Shown here: one piece after another, positions 26,495 to 34,210 of the stretch | Layout: every line of letters starts with the position of its first letter | How positions within the stretch are numbered: the first letter of the stretch is position 1 | NCBI GenBank assembly: GCA_947259495.1 | Contig: CAMYLV010000006.1 | Location: 62,001-126,000, forward strand | Source: an uncultured Desulfobacterales bacterium | GTDB lineage: Bacteria; Desulfobacterota; Desulfobacteria; Desulfobacterales; JAHEIW01 | Direction of reading: 5' to 3' | DNA: 64,000 bases | Program-made: the position numbers and the translations under genes | The notes under the pieces: generated by a model | The model's database searches: none | Told to the model about the DNA's origin: nothing | What the model saw: the letters and a program-made list of their open reading frames with translations, nothing else

Positions 26495-27235
26495 ATGAAA
26501 ATATATCGATCTACGGGCATTCTGGTGATGATGGCCCTGCTGGCTTTTAGCGTTCACTTTGGCTTTGCTGCCGGTCTGAGTGATATGCTCAAGGATGCTC
26601 AGAAAACACTGGGCGGATCCTCTGGAGGGCTCAGCACTGATGAAATCACGGCGGGCCTTAAAGAAGCGCTACAGGTTGGGACCGAAAAAGCGGTGGGCCT
26701 CGTGTCCAAGCCGGATGGTTTTTATCAGAATCCGGCGATTAAGATCCCGCTGCCTGAATCCGTTCAGAAAGTTGAAAAATTGCTAAGGGCTACTGGCTAT
26801 GGAGAAAAAGTAGACGCTTTTGAATTGAGCATGAACCGGGCTGCTGAGCGGGCTGCGCCCGAGGCCAAATCAATTTTCTGGGAAGCCATCACCGATATGA
26901 ATTTTGATGATGCTCAAAAAATTCTGAACGGGGGCGATAATGAAGCGACCCTCTATTTTGAGGATAAAACTTCAACCCGGCTGCAGGAGGTTTTTAAACC
27001 CATCGTCAAGGATGCCATGGGTGAGGTGGGTGTGACGCGGTCCTACCAGGACTTAAGCGACAAGATCACGAGTATGCCGTTTGGCAAAAGCGCCAGTTTT
27101 GACTTAGACCAGTATGTTACCGATGGTGCATTGAAAGGGCTATTTAAAATGCTGGCTGAACAGGAGAAACAAATTCGCACCCAGCCGGCCGCCCGGGTCA
27201 CCGATCTGCTTCAGAAAGTTTTTGCCGGTCAATAG
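26495..27235 (+). CDS. DUF4197 family secreted protein
   Basis: 246 aa. A signal peptide (1-26) precedes the DUF4197 domain, whose hallmarks are visible: LSTDEITAGLKEALQVG, KPDGFYQNPAIKIPLPE, MNRAAERAAPEAKSIF and the C-terminal KSASFDLDQYVTDGALKGLF. The family is all-helical and periplasmic or lipidated; function is not established. GGAAAGGAG precedes the start. A complete family 1 repeat lies directly after the stop. Confidence 0.9.
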   Translation: MKIYRSTGILVMMALLAFSVHFGFAAGLSDMLKDAQKTLGGSSGGLSTDEITAGLKEALQVGTEKAVGLVSKPDGFYQNPAIKIPLPESVQKVEKLLRATGYGEKVDAFELSMNRAAERAAPEAKSIFWEAITDMNFDDAQKILNGGDNEATLYFEDKTSTRLQEVFKPIVKDAMGEVGVTRSYQDLSDKITSMPFGKSASFDLDQYVTDGALKGLFKMLAEQEKQIRTQPAARVTDLLQKVFAGQ

Positions 27236-27238
27236 GCT

Positions 27239-27342
27239 TTATAGGGGTTGTCAAAAAACGTTGCGGTATCCAAAACGCTTTTTTCTACAACGCCTCATGC
27301 CGCACTTCGGTATTCCGGAACATTATTATGGGTAACGGTATA
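27239..27342 (+). repeat. Complete family 1 AT-rich palindromic repeat
   Basis: Starts TATAGGGGTTGTC and ends CGGTATA. The first half forms an imperfect hairpin (GGGGTTGTCAAAAAACG against CGCTTTTTTCTACAACG-type arm); the second half carries ATGCCGCACTTCGGTATTCC and the ATTATTATGG core. It begins three bases after the DUF4197 stop and might also act as a 3' structure for that mRNA. Confidence 0.85.
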
Positions 27343-27407
27343 GCTGATGATTGAACACACAGGGTAAGATCAGCGGTCTACTTTCGGGAGCATTTCTGAG
27401 CTAGCTT

Positions 27408-27680
27408 CTAAAAATTGTAGGGGCGGTTATCGGCTTCTGCCTTGTAAAAGCCGTCAATTTCATCGCCTAAAGATTCAAGATAGTCCTTTAGCTCTTTTTG
27501 GTTGTTGAAGTTAAGGGTCCCCACATGACCGCTTATAGGGTCTGTATCCCCATCGGGCCCCCGACGGCACATGGCTTCCAAAAACATATCGGGATCGTTC
27601 TGGTATGTCTCGGCCAGTTCTGAGGCGCTGACGGTCCGGCGGGCATTTCCGTAGGCGTCAAAGTATACGTAATATTTCAT
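27408..27680 (-). CDS. Small hypothetical protein (90 aa)
   Basis: A soluble protein beginning MKYYVYFDAYGNARRTVSAS, with no recognised domain. Its ATG overlaps the stop of the 64-aa gene upstream by four bases (ATGA), which suggests translational coupling. It is last in a probable minus-strand operon with the 64-aa gene, the 363-aa gene and the CsgG-like lipoprotein gene. Confidence 0.65.
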   Translation of the reverse strand: MKYYVYFDAYGNARRTVSASELAETYQNDPDMFLEAMCRRGPDGDTDPISGHVGTLNFNNQKELKDYLESLGDEIDGFYKAEADNRPYNF

Positions 27681-27871
27681 CGGGCACTTTCCTGGTCCGT
27701 CAACTCGGTGATGATGGCAACGACTTTTTCATATATCTCCCGGGTTTCAGCTGGTTCAATCGAATTTATCTGTTCAAAGGCATCCAGCAACAAAAATGCA
27801 CCTCTTTCCGGTTGCTTGCAATTTCCCCTGATTTCAGGTGCCCGGATTATACTCTCGTTTGATTTTTTCAA
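27677..27871 (-). CDS. Small hypothetical protein (64 aa)
   Basis: A short helical protein (EQINSIEPAETREIYEKVVAI). It overlaps the 3' end of the 363-aa gene by 38 bp in another frame and the start of the 90-aa gene by ATGA. The tight packing on both sides is the main support that it is real. No domain is recognised. Confidence 0.5.
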   Translation of the reverse strand: MKKSNESIIRAPEIRGNCKQPERGAFLLLDAFEQINSIEPAETREIYEKVVAIITELTDQESAR

Positions 27872-28925
27872 ACAGGCGTTTTTCGATTTGTTCTTTGGCC
27901 CACCGCAGCTGTTTTTTTTTCTTGCCCGTTTGAAACAGCTGAATCATTTCAGACGTGACATTCTTTGCGTGCTGGTGACCTTCAGCAGCAGCATCCTTTA
28001 TCATATGCCAATTGTACGTTTTGGTAAAGTCTTCAAAAGCGTTCTGCAACTGGGGAAACAGTTCTTTTAACATTCCATCTAAAAAAGCGGCATAGAATCC
28101 CAGACCGGCCAATTTGCGATTTTCGACCAGATGGTAAAGCGTTCCGTTTGGATGCGTATCCGCCAGCAGATCTTTGAGCCCTCTGGCCAGCAGCTCAGCC
28201 GGTGAGTGCGGAAAAGCGGCAATCAGTTCGCGCCAGATTTTGGGGTCAAAGGTAGAATCACTGAGTTCTCCAATCTCATGGTATATATAATTGTCTTTTT
28301 GAGCTGCCAAAATTGCAGGCAGATGTTGCTGCATCGCCTCAGGGTTCTGTTTTTTCAGCCCACAGTGTTTGAGGGCAAACCGTAATGCCGCGCGGCCCGA
28401 TTTTTTTATATAGGCCATTTGATCCCACAGAAACAATCTGGCGGAATCGATGCGCACCAGGATCCGCTGCTCTTGCGTAAGCGCCGGCAACGTCAGCAGG
28501 TCGCGGGCCAGCTCGCGTCCGAGCGTATAGACCGTGTATCCATTATTCAGGCTTTTATTTTCGATTTCAGCCAGGAAAAAAGTCGGTTTCAAACTAAACG
28601 CATAGCCGGCTCCGTATAAAACGCCCCGGGGCTCTAAAACCGCATTGATTGCGGGGGTGTCAAACGGATCGTAGTCTTTACCCTGGAGCGAAAGGTTCGT
28701 GTGTTTTGCATCTGCCAGTTTTTCCCAGAGTGCTTCTTTTTCACCAATCCAATCCAGAATTTCAGAAGTGTCTTTTTCTTCCCAGGGATTTAGGCGGTGT
28801 TCCCATTTATAAAGATCACGCAATCGAAGGGCCAGTCCACAGGTCGAATACAATCCGGCGTGCTGCGCATCGGAGATGTCGCAATTATGTAAAACCTGGT
28901 GGGTTATGTTTTCTACATCATTCAT
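27834..28925 (-). CDS. Conserved hypothetical protein (363 aa), possibly Sfum_1244 family
   Basis: A soluble helical protein with no signal peptide. LRLRDLYKWEHRLNPWEEKD near the N-terminus and the KKSGRAALRFALKHCG segment look conserved; I recall such proteins in sulfate reducers and syntrophs under the Sfum_1244 name, but this is memory, not a search. It follows the CsgG-like lipoprotein gene by 18 bp and overlaps the 64-aa gene, so it belongs to a four-gene group of unknown role. Confidence 0.72.
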   Translation of the reverse strand: MNDVENITHQVLHNCDISDAQHAGLYSTCGLALRLRDLYKWEHRLNPWEEKDTSEILDWIGEKEALWEKLADAKHTNLSLQGKDYDPFDTPAINAVLEPRGVLYGAGYAFSLKPTFFLAEIENKSLNNGYTVYTLGRELARDLLTLPALTQEQRILVRIDSARLFLWDQMAYIKKSGRAALRFALKHCGLKKQNPEAMQQHLPAILAAQKDNYIYHEIGELSDSTFDPKIWRELIAAFPHSPAELLARGLKDLLADTHPNGTLYHLVENRKLAGLGFYAAFLDGMLKELFPQLQNAFEDFTKTYNWHMIKDAAAEGHQHAKNVTSEMIQLFQTGKKKKQLRWAKEQIEKRLFEKIKREYNPGT

Positions 28926-28943
28926 CTCAGTTTTTACACCTCA

Positions 28944-29528
28944 TCACTTGCCAAGCTTTGTGATCAGGTCCTCAAGTGCGTCCTGTGATGCGGCATGGGC
29001 AATTGCAGTGGAATTGGTCATAGCCATGTCCAGGTTGGCACTGGCTGCCCATATCAAGCTTCCTGAGTTGACCTGAACCAGCCGGGCGCTGAAGCCGACC
29101 GCACCACCCCAATTAAATTTTCCGCGCCAGTCACCATACTCCATCACCACGCCGACGATCAACCCATCGACGTTCAAGACCTGTTGCATTTCGTTGATTT
29201 TATCCGCGGCAAAAAGTTCGCTCGTATCAATCTCAAAATCCTGCATCAGCCGGACGACCTTCCTTCTTTCGACCACCTCATATAAGCCGGATCCCAGCAA
29301 ATGCTCTGCGAAAATGTCCGCCATAATCGATCCGGCATTCATGGGTCTGGTGATGCGCCCCCGATCGGTTCTGCCGATTTCGGGTCTGGCAAAATCAAAG
29401 TCAATTACGGCAACTCGCTTAATCTCGGGATTGGGATCGGTGATCGATGCATTATGATCGCTGATGTCAAAACTCGTGCAGGCCGATATCAGGATCACCA
29501 AAAAAGATGACAGAATAAATTTTTTCAT
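28944..29528 (-). CDS. CsgG/HfaB-family lipoprotein
   Basis: 194 aa. A lipoprotein signal with lipobox ISAC (14-17) would give lipid attachment at C17. The rest fits the CsgG-like fold: RVAVIDFDFA, then ADIFAEHLLGSGLYEVVERRKV and a DGLIVGVVMEYG segment. In CsgG itself these form an outer-membrane secretion pore, but many CsgG-like lipoproteins are smaller and have other cell-envelope roles. AGGAGG precedes the start. First gene of a probable operon. A family 1 repeat lies just upstream. Confidence 0.82.
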   Translation of the reverse strand: MKKFILSSFLVILISACTSFDISDHNASITDPNPEIKRVAVIDFDFARPEIGRTDRGRITRPMNAGSIMADIFAEHLLGSGLYEVVERRKVVRLMQDFEIDTSELFAADKINEMQQVLNVDGLIVGVVMEYGDWRGKFNWGGAVGFSARLVQVNSGSLIWAASANLDMAMTNSTAIAHAASQDALEDLITKLGK

Positions 29529-29560
29529 GCATTCCTCCTATGGCAGTCAACCGAAGCGTT

Positions 29561-29690
29561 TATACCGTTTTCCATAATAATGTTCGGGAATACGGAAGTG
29601 CGGCATAAGTGGTTGTAGAAAAAAACGTTTGAATATCGCAACGTTTTTTGACAACCACTATAAATACCGCAACACTTTTTTGACAACCCC
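29561..29690 (-). repeat. Family 1 repeat, complete copy plus an extra arm
   Basis: A complete copy (29561-29663) runs from TATACCGTTTTCC to AACCACTATA, with hairpin arms GTGGTTGTAGAAAAAAACGT and AACGTTTTTTGACAACCAC. Directly after it, TACCGCAACACTTTTTTGAC and then AACCCC (29665-29690) is the arm of a second copy. This fits a full element inserted in the hairpin loop of an older one whose other half is lost, as seen complete near 44.0 kb. Confidence 0.8.
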
Positions 29691-29725
29691 AAAATCACAA
29701 AGAAATCTTTACGACCAAGACAGGA

Positions 29726-30379
29726 TCATTCGTACCAGAAGCAAAAAGCATCCAGGTTTTCGCGCTCGGTTTTAAACCGGTTAATCGGCGATTGCGGGTC
29801 GGCATATCCCAGCGCAATGCTCAGTATTATTTCCTTGTTTTCCGGGATATCAAGGGCTTCTGCGATGTCGTGTGCATAGGCGGTGACCAGCCCGATCGGA
29901 CAGGTTGCCAGGCCTCTGGCGTGTGCGGCCAGCAGCAAATAGGATACACTCAGCCCCACATCCAGATAGCGGATTTTTGGAAACAGCCGGTCGATTGCTA
30001 CGATAATAGCCACCGGCGCTCCGTAAAAAGAACAGCTGCCATCCTCGACAAATGGATTAAATTCCTGACCCATCTCAGCGATCCTGGGCGCCATGGCCGC
30101 TGAAGCCCGACGACTGCGGTTTTTAAATATATCCGGCAATGGATTTTCGGTTCCCGGGCCGCATGTGATTTTACGTTCGGCCTGGGCTTTCTTCAATCGC
30201 TGCACCAGGCGATCCTTTTCTTTTCCATAAACAACCACATATTCCCAGGGTTGTACATTAATTGCCGACGGCGCCTGGCCGGCATATTTGAAAATGTCTT
30301 CAATATCAGCACGCGCAACCGGTTTTGGTAGATAGGCCCGGGCACTTTGACGATCGCTCATGGCGGCAAACACATCCAT
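29726..30379 (-). CDS. Nitroreductase-family protein
   Basis: 217 aa. The FMN-binding elements of the family are visible: DRQSARAYLPKPV near the N-terminus, APSAINVQPWEYVVVYG at about 35-50 and the LDVGLSVSYLLLAAHARGLAT helix, then the ILSIALGYAD end. It would reduce nitro-, quinone- or flavin-type substrates with NAD(P)H; the actual substrate is unknown. CGGAG lies upstream of the ATG. Monocistronic. Confidence 0.88.
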   Translation of the reverse strand: MDVFAAMSDRQSARAYLPKPVARADIEDIFKYAGQAPSAINVQPWEYVVVYGKEKDRLVQRLKKAQAERKITCGPGTENPLPDIFKNRSRRASAAMAPRIAEMGQEFNPFVEDGSCSFYGAPVAIIVAIDRLFPKIRYLDVGLSVSYLLLAAHARGLATCPIGLVTAYAHDIAEALDIPENKEIILSIALGYADPQSPINRFKTERENLDAFCFWYE

Positions 30380-30609
30380 AACGGTCTCCGAGTTTGGTTA
30401 TGGGTTAATAGTTATTAGAAGCCATTTCAAAACCTCTTTAGAGCTGATTTTGCGGACTTTTGTTAAAAAGCGCTTAGCGCAGTGGAGCGTAAAATCTTGA
30501 ATTGTTTGAGGGCTTTAGCCCGAGTTTTTAAGATTTAGTGCAACAATCATTGGTTTTTTTTTCATATTTCCTGGCCAATAACGATTAACAAATAACAAAT
30601 ACCTGAGTC

Positions 30610-30636
30610 TTGACAGAGTCAACGGATGATTATAAT
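30610..30636 (+). promoter_or_regulatory. Predicted promoter for the 118-aa gene
   Basis: A perfect TTGACA (30610-30615) and a perfect TATAAT (30631-30636), but the spacer is only 15 bp, two short of optimal. The ATG at 30674 follows with TAAGGAGG. The stretch before it (30440-30560) holds a small GGGCTTTAGCCC hairpin and no gene. Confidence 0.45.
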
Positions 30637-30673
30637 CTCATAGGTTTACGGCTTATGTCAATAAGGAGGCAGC

Positions 30674-31030
30674 ATGGAAAGAGCGATGTTGTGGTTCAAA
30701 TGTGCGGCCATGCATGATCCGGTGCGGCCTGTAATCAAACAACCCGCCGTTATTGGCTGGGAAGCAAAACAGCGGCAGATTGACCTGGTGATCGAACGGT
30801 CATTTAAGGGCGAGGAACTGCTGCGCCGCATGAAAGGCTGGTTTACAGTCGACGTCCATCAGGCGATCGATATTATTCAGCAACACGGAAAACTCAAAGT
30901 GCTGGATGATTATGAACTGGTGGTCGAGACCCGGAACCCGTCTCAAATGGCGGCTGTATCCCAAAAACTGGCCGAGATGTTTGGCGAGGAAGCCTGGTTG
31001 GAGCCGATTGCCAAAACATTGCTGACATAG
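30674..31030 (+). CDS. Hypothetical protein (118 aa)
   Basis: A small soluble alpha/beta protein. It has no signal peptide or membrane segment. The second half (FTVDVHQAIDIIQQHGKLKVLDDYELVVETRNPSQ) suggests a small ligand- or protein-binding fold. No family is recognised. The start is strongly supported by TAAGGAGG and a promoter-like sequence. A family 2 repeat follows 30 bp after the stop. Confidence 0.7.
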   Translation: MERAMLWFKCAAMHDPVRPVIKQPAVIGWEAKQRQIDLVIERSFKGEELLRRMKGWFTVDVHQAIDIIQQHGKLKVLDDYELVVETRNPSQMAAVSQKLAEMFGEEAWLEPIAKTLLT

Positions 31031-31059
31031 TGGCTGCGGTAATCCTCCAGATGCGGATC

Positions 31060-31128
31060 TTCGACCTCGGCAATCGCTCAAATTAGGCCCTAAATTGAGC
31101 GATTCAAATTTTAAAAATTGGTTTTTTA
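31060..31128 (-). repeat. Family 2 palindromic repeat
   Basis: The reverse complement reads TTTTAAAATTTGAATCGCTC, then a near-palindrome with arms AATCGCTCAA and TTGAGCGATT around TTAGGGCC, then TGCCGAGGTCGA. The same order occurs at 37813-37876. It lies between the 118-aa gene and the Nudix gene. Confidence 0.75.
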
Positions 31129-31163
31129 TATTTTAAAACTGTTCATCATCATTATTTATAATC

Positions 31164-32072
31164 ATGCAGCCTAAGTCTACAAATCCCCCCAAACCGCTAC
31201 CGGCCGCTACGCTTATCCTGGCGCGACAGCATCGGGCAGAGATTCAAATTTATCTGCTAAAACGGCATTCCAAAAGCGGATTTATGGCCGGCCATTATGT
31301 TTTTCCGGGCGGTATTCTGGATCCGGAAGATTGGCAATACAGCATTTGGCAAAATCACGTGGATCTGGACGAAAACGCCCTTTGCATTCGGCTGGGAGGC
31401 GGAAGCCTGACCGCAGAACAAATTATCTCTTATGGCGTCGCGGCGATCCGCGAGACATTGGAGGAAGCCGGCGTTTTTTTTGCAAAGCGCTTTAATCAGA
31501 GCCGGGTGGATTTAGAGCAGGTTGCACGCCTCCGCAGTCGGGCGGACCTGCCGCGCGAGTGGTTTATCAATCTGGCGGTGTCACAAGGTTGGACGCTGAT
31601 GCTGTCGGCTTTATTCCCCTGGAGTCATTGGATCACTCCCGTGCTCATGAAACGCCGCTATGATACCCGGTTCTGGCTGGCATGCATGCCCGCCGACCAG
31701 AAATGCCAGCCGGATCGGCACGAAACTTGCCACGGGCTGTGGATAAGCCCCGCACAAGGCTTGGCCGGCAATCTTTGCGGGCAGGTTCCCCTGAGCCCGC
31801 CGACCATGGTAACGCTGCAACAACTGTTGGTGTATCGCTCGCTTGAAGATTTGAAAAAAGAAATGGCTAACCGGACGTGGGGGACGACTATTTTCCCGCG
31901 GATGATTCCCCTGGATCGCGGGGCGGTGCTGCTCGAACCCTGGGATGCCGCCTACGATCAGCCTGAAGTCGAAATCGATGCCGCCGGACTAGAAAAAGCC
32001 CTCCTGCCAGCTGGAGAGCCGTTTTCCAGAATATGGTATCATGAGGGTCTGTATCGGCCCATAAAAGGGTGA
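31164..32072 (+). CDS. Nudix hydrolase, NUDT19-like
   Basis: 302 aa. FMAGHYVFPGGILDPED (40-56) and RETLEEAGVFF (96-106) are the two halves of a Nudix box with an insertion of about 45 residues between them, which is the mark of NUDT19/RP2-type enzymes that cut CoA or acyl-CoA. The box glutamates are present, so it should be active. There is little room for a ribosome-binding site because a family 2 repeat ends about 35 bp upstream. The substrate call is by family only. Confidence 0.82.
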   Translation: MQPKSTNPPKPLPAATLILARQHRAEIQIYLLKRHSKSGFMAGHYVFPGGILDPEDWQYSIWQNHVDLDENALCIRLGGGSLTAEQIISYGVAAIRETLEEAGVFFAKRFNQSRVDLEQVARLRSRADLPREWFINLAVSQGWTLMLSALFPWSHWITPVLMKRRYDTRFWLACMPADQKCQPDRHETCHGLWISPAQGLAGNLCGQVPLSPPTMVTLQQLLVYRSLEDLKKEMANRTWGTTIFPRMIPLDRGAVLLEPWDAAYDQPEVEIDAAGLEKALLPAGEPFSRIWYHEGLYRPIKG

Positions 32073-32101
32073 TACGAAAACGGATTTGAATGCGGCCATT
32101 T

Positions 32102-32464
32102 TTAGGTGTCGGTTTCGATGTAACCAGGACCGAATACACTTCTTCCGATCGCAAGCCTCAATTCTTTATCCGGCAGTTCACTTTCATCACCGGGCCAGTG
32201 AATACCCTCCCAGATGACACGATGCAGGCCACCGTCTCTTTTGCATCTGAAACAAATCGGCGGCTTTTTATCTTTCTTTACCGACTGACCGGAAACATGG
32301 TTCAGCTCACCAATGGGATTCCCTTGAGCACCAACCCCGCACAGCAGCGAACATCCACAATCCAAAAATTTAAAAGCCACCCCGATCGCTTCGGGAAAAG
32401 ACCGCAAGATGGTCTGACAGGCCTGGTCAAAAGCAGTTGATCGAAAATTCGTTTTTTCTTCCAT
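32102..32464 (-). CDS. Cys-rich hypothetical protein (120 aa)
   Basis: A small soluble protein with FLDCGCSLLCGV and PICFRCKRDGG clusters, five Cys in all, that could bind a metal. It ends IGRSVFGPGYIE. No family is recognised, but the even Cys pattern and lack of stops support coding over the plus-strand frames here. The ATG at 32464 is preferred to the frame start at 32488. It is convergent with the Nudix gene, with 29 bp between stops. Confidence 0.65.
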   Translation of the reverse strand: MEEKTNFRSTAFDQACQTILRSFPEAIGVAFKFLDCGCSLLCGVGAQGNPIGELNHVSGQSVKKDKKPPICFRCKRDGGLHRVIWEGIHWPGDESELPDKELRLAIGRSVFGPGYIETDT

Positions 32465-32546
32465 ACCGACCGTTTCCCGGTTTCCCAATCCAGATGGGTG
32501 ACAAGCATTTCAGCGAGGGGATGCAAAGCCCGGCAGCGGGGAGGGA

Positions 32547-32834
32547 CTATGCATGGGTGTACATCTGGTACTCGGTTTCTTTGCCCAGCAGGGCATCGAT
32601 TTTTTTTTGCAGCTGTATACGTTCGGGATTTTCTATCCAGCGGTTCCAATCTGCAGCCGACTCCCAGGTGCTGACCACCACGGTTTCGCCGGGTTTGTCA
32701 ATACGCTGCAATGTTTCACCTGAAATATAGCCGTTTTGCTTGGTTGTTGCGATTCTTAACGCCTTGATGAGCGGCAGTAAAGAAGATTCTTTATTTTTAG
32801 TTACCATACGTTTGATGACAATTTTAACAGTCAT
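32547..32834 (-). CDS. Antibiotic biosynthesis monooxygenase (ABM) domain protein
   Basis: 95 aa, a single ferredoxin-like ABM domain. VKIVIKRMV at the start, GYISGETLQRIDKPGETVVVSTWES in the middle and the W-x-x-W helix (ADWNRWIENPE) are typical. Members include quinol monooxygenases and haem-degrading enzymes; the function here is open. AAAGGA precedes the ATG. A close paralogue lies at 38881-39186. Confidence 0.85.
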   Translation of the reverse strand: MTVKIVIKRMVTKNKESSLLPLIKALRIATTKQNGYISGETLQRIDKPGETVVVSTWESAADWNRWIENPERIQLQKKIDALLGKETEYQMYTHA

Positions 32835-32913
32835 GGTGGATTCCTTTGCGTTTTTGTCGATGATTATAAGACAAAATTAAAAAAGATAGCAATCCCACTA
32901 AATTAAAACAGTA

Positions 32914-32946
32914 CCCCATTTTAGAATTTGAAACGCTCAATTTAGG
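32914..32946 (+). repeat. Family 2 repeat, short copy
   Basis: CCATTTTAGAATTTGAAACG followed by CTCAATTTAGG. The core TTTGAAACGCTCA matches the copies at 37813 and 38019. The rest of the element is degraded. Confidence 0.6.
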
Positions 32947-33010
32947 CTTAACTGAATTTGACCTGCTTTGCAATGGCTATTCTGAGATTCGCTCAAAGGT
33001 TACAACCCCT

Positions 33011-33997
33011 TTAAATCTGCAACTCTACGATGTCGCCATCCTGCAGGACATAATCCCGCTGAACCATCTGGCCGTCAAACACCGCAGGACCCCATACTCT
33101 GGCAGACTTCAATTTTTGCGCGAAATCCTGGTGAACTTTGCCGGTCAAATCGGCCATGGTGCTGCCTTTTTTGAACACAAATGGTGCGGCCCGATCCGGT
33201 TTCTTGCCGGGTGATTTCGTGTATACCCGGATAATGTTCAATCGCTCCAGCAGAGCCGCTTTGAGCTGATCCATGTTGCGGCCGGTCTTGACCGAAGCTG
33301 ATACCATCGGCCAGTTATCAGCAAGCAATTCCCGAAAAATTTCTAAATTTTCATCAGTTTGCGGATCATCATTTTTATTGGCTAAAATCAAAAACCGGAC
33401 CGGACTGATGCCGCGTCGGTCCCTGTAGCGATCTTTAAGCCGCATGGGAACAATGCGCTGCGCTTCGAGCGAGGCAAGCGAATCCTCCAGCTGCTGCAGC
33501 GGGTCGGTTTGCAGATCCACCATTAAGAGCACCAGATCACAGCGGCGAATCATATCCATCATTTCCGGGTCAACGTATGCGGCGGCCAGTGGTGGGGTGT
33601 CGATCAGCTGAATCTGAATATTTTCTACCGCCATCATGCCCGGCGTCGGCTTCCAGGTAGAGTGGGGAAAATCAGCGACTTCAGGGCCGGCATTGGTCTC
33701 CCGGGCTACCAGGGAAGACTTGCCGACGTTGGTCACACCGACAATCACCACCTGCCCGGCGCCCTCTTTATTAATGTGATAGGCGGATTCGTGCCGACCC
33801 AAACTTTTTTTGGCCTGGGCGGTCGATTTTAATTTTGATACCCGTTTGCGCAAATCGGCGCGCAATTTGTCAGTCCCTTTGTGTTTGGGGACGATGCTGA
33901 TCATTTCTTCCAGGCAGGCGAGTTTTCCCGCAGGTATTTTGCTTGAACGGTAACGCCTTTCGGCGTCATAATACTCCGGTGGCAGGTTTGTTGGCAT
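33011..33997 (-). CDS. OBG/DRG-type GTPase with TGS domain
   Basis: 328 aa. P-loop GVTNVGKSS (87-95), switch region with HSTWKPTPG, G3 as DTPP instead of DTPG, G4 NKND, and a C-terminal TGS domain (VFKKGSTMADLTGKVH, RDYVLQDGDIVELQ). This is the DRG-like branch usually found in archaea and eukaryotes and sometimes in bacteria; such GTPases bind ribosomes or RNA. The N-terminal 80 residues are helical, as in DRG. The DTPP change in G3 is unusual but conserved in part of this group to my knowledge. Confidence 0.85.
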   Translation of the reverse strand: MPTNLPPEYYDAERRYRSSKIPAGKLACLEEMISIVPKHKGTDKLRADLRKRVSKLKSTAQAKKSLGRHESAYHINKEGAGQVVIVGVTNVGKSSLVARETNAGPEVADFPHSTWKPTPGMMAVENIQIQLIDTPPLAAAYVDPEMMDMIRRCDLVLLMVDLQTDPLQQLEDSLASLEAQRIVPMRLKDRYRDRRGISPVRFLILANKNDDPQTDENLEIFRELLADNWPMVSASVKTGRNMDQLKAALLERLNIIRVYTKSPGKKPDRAAPFVFKKGSTMADLTGKVHQDFAQKLKSARVWGPAVFDGQMVQRDYVLQDGDIVELQI

Positions 33998-34210
33998 AAT
34001 GATCTACTCTGGGTCGGCATTTCATTATTGGCAACAGTGTCGTTTAACGTTAAAGAAATTCGAAAAGAAAGTCAACCGGCAGCATACCGGCCCAATTTCA
34101 ACGCTTGATTTTCGGACGGTTGAAGCTTATTGATATACCATGTCTTCAGAAATACATTGTTATAACTACTCAGAAAAAATGATGCCCCCTACAGAAAGGA
34201 GATCCAACTC

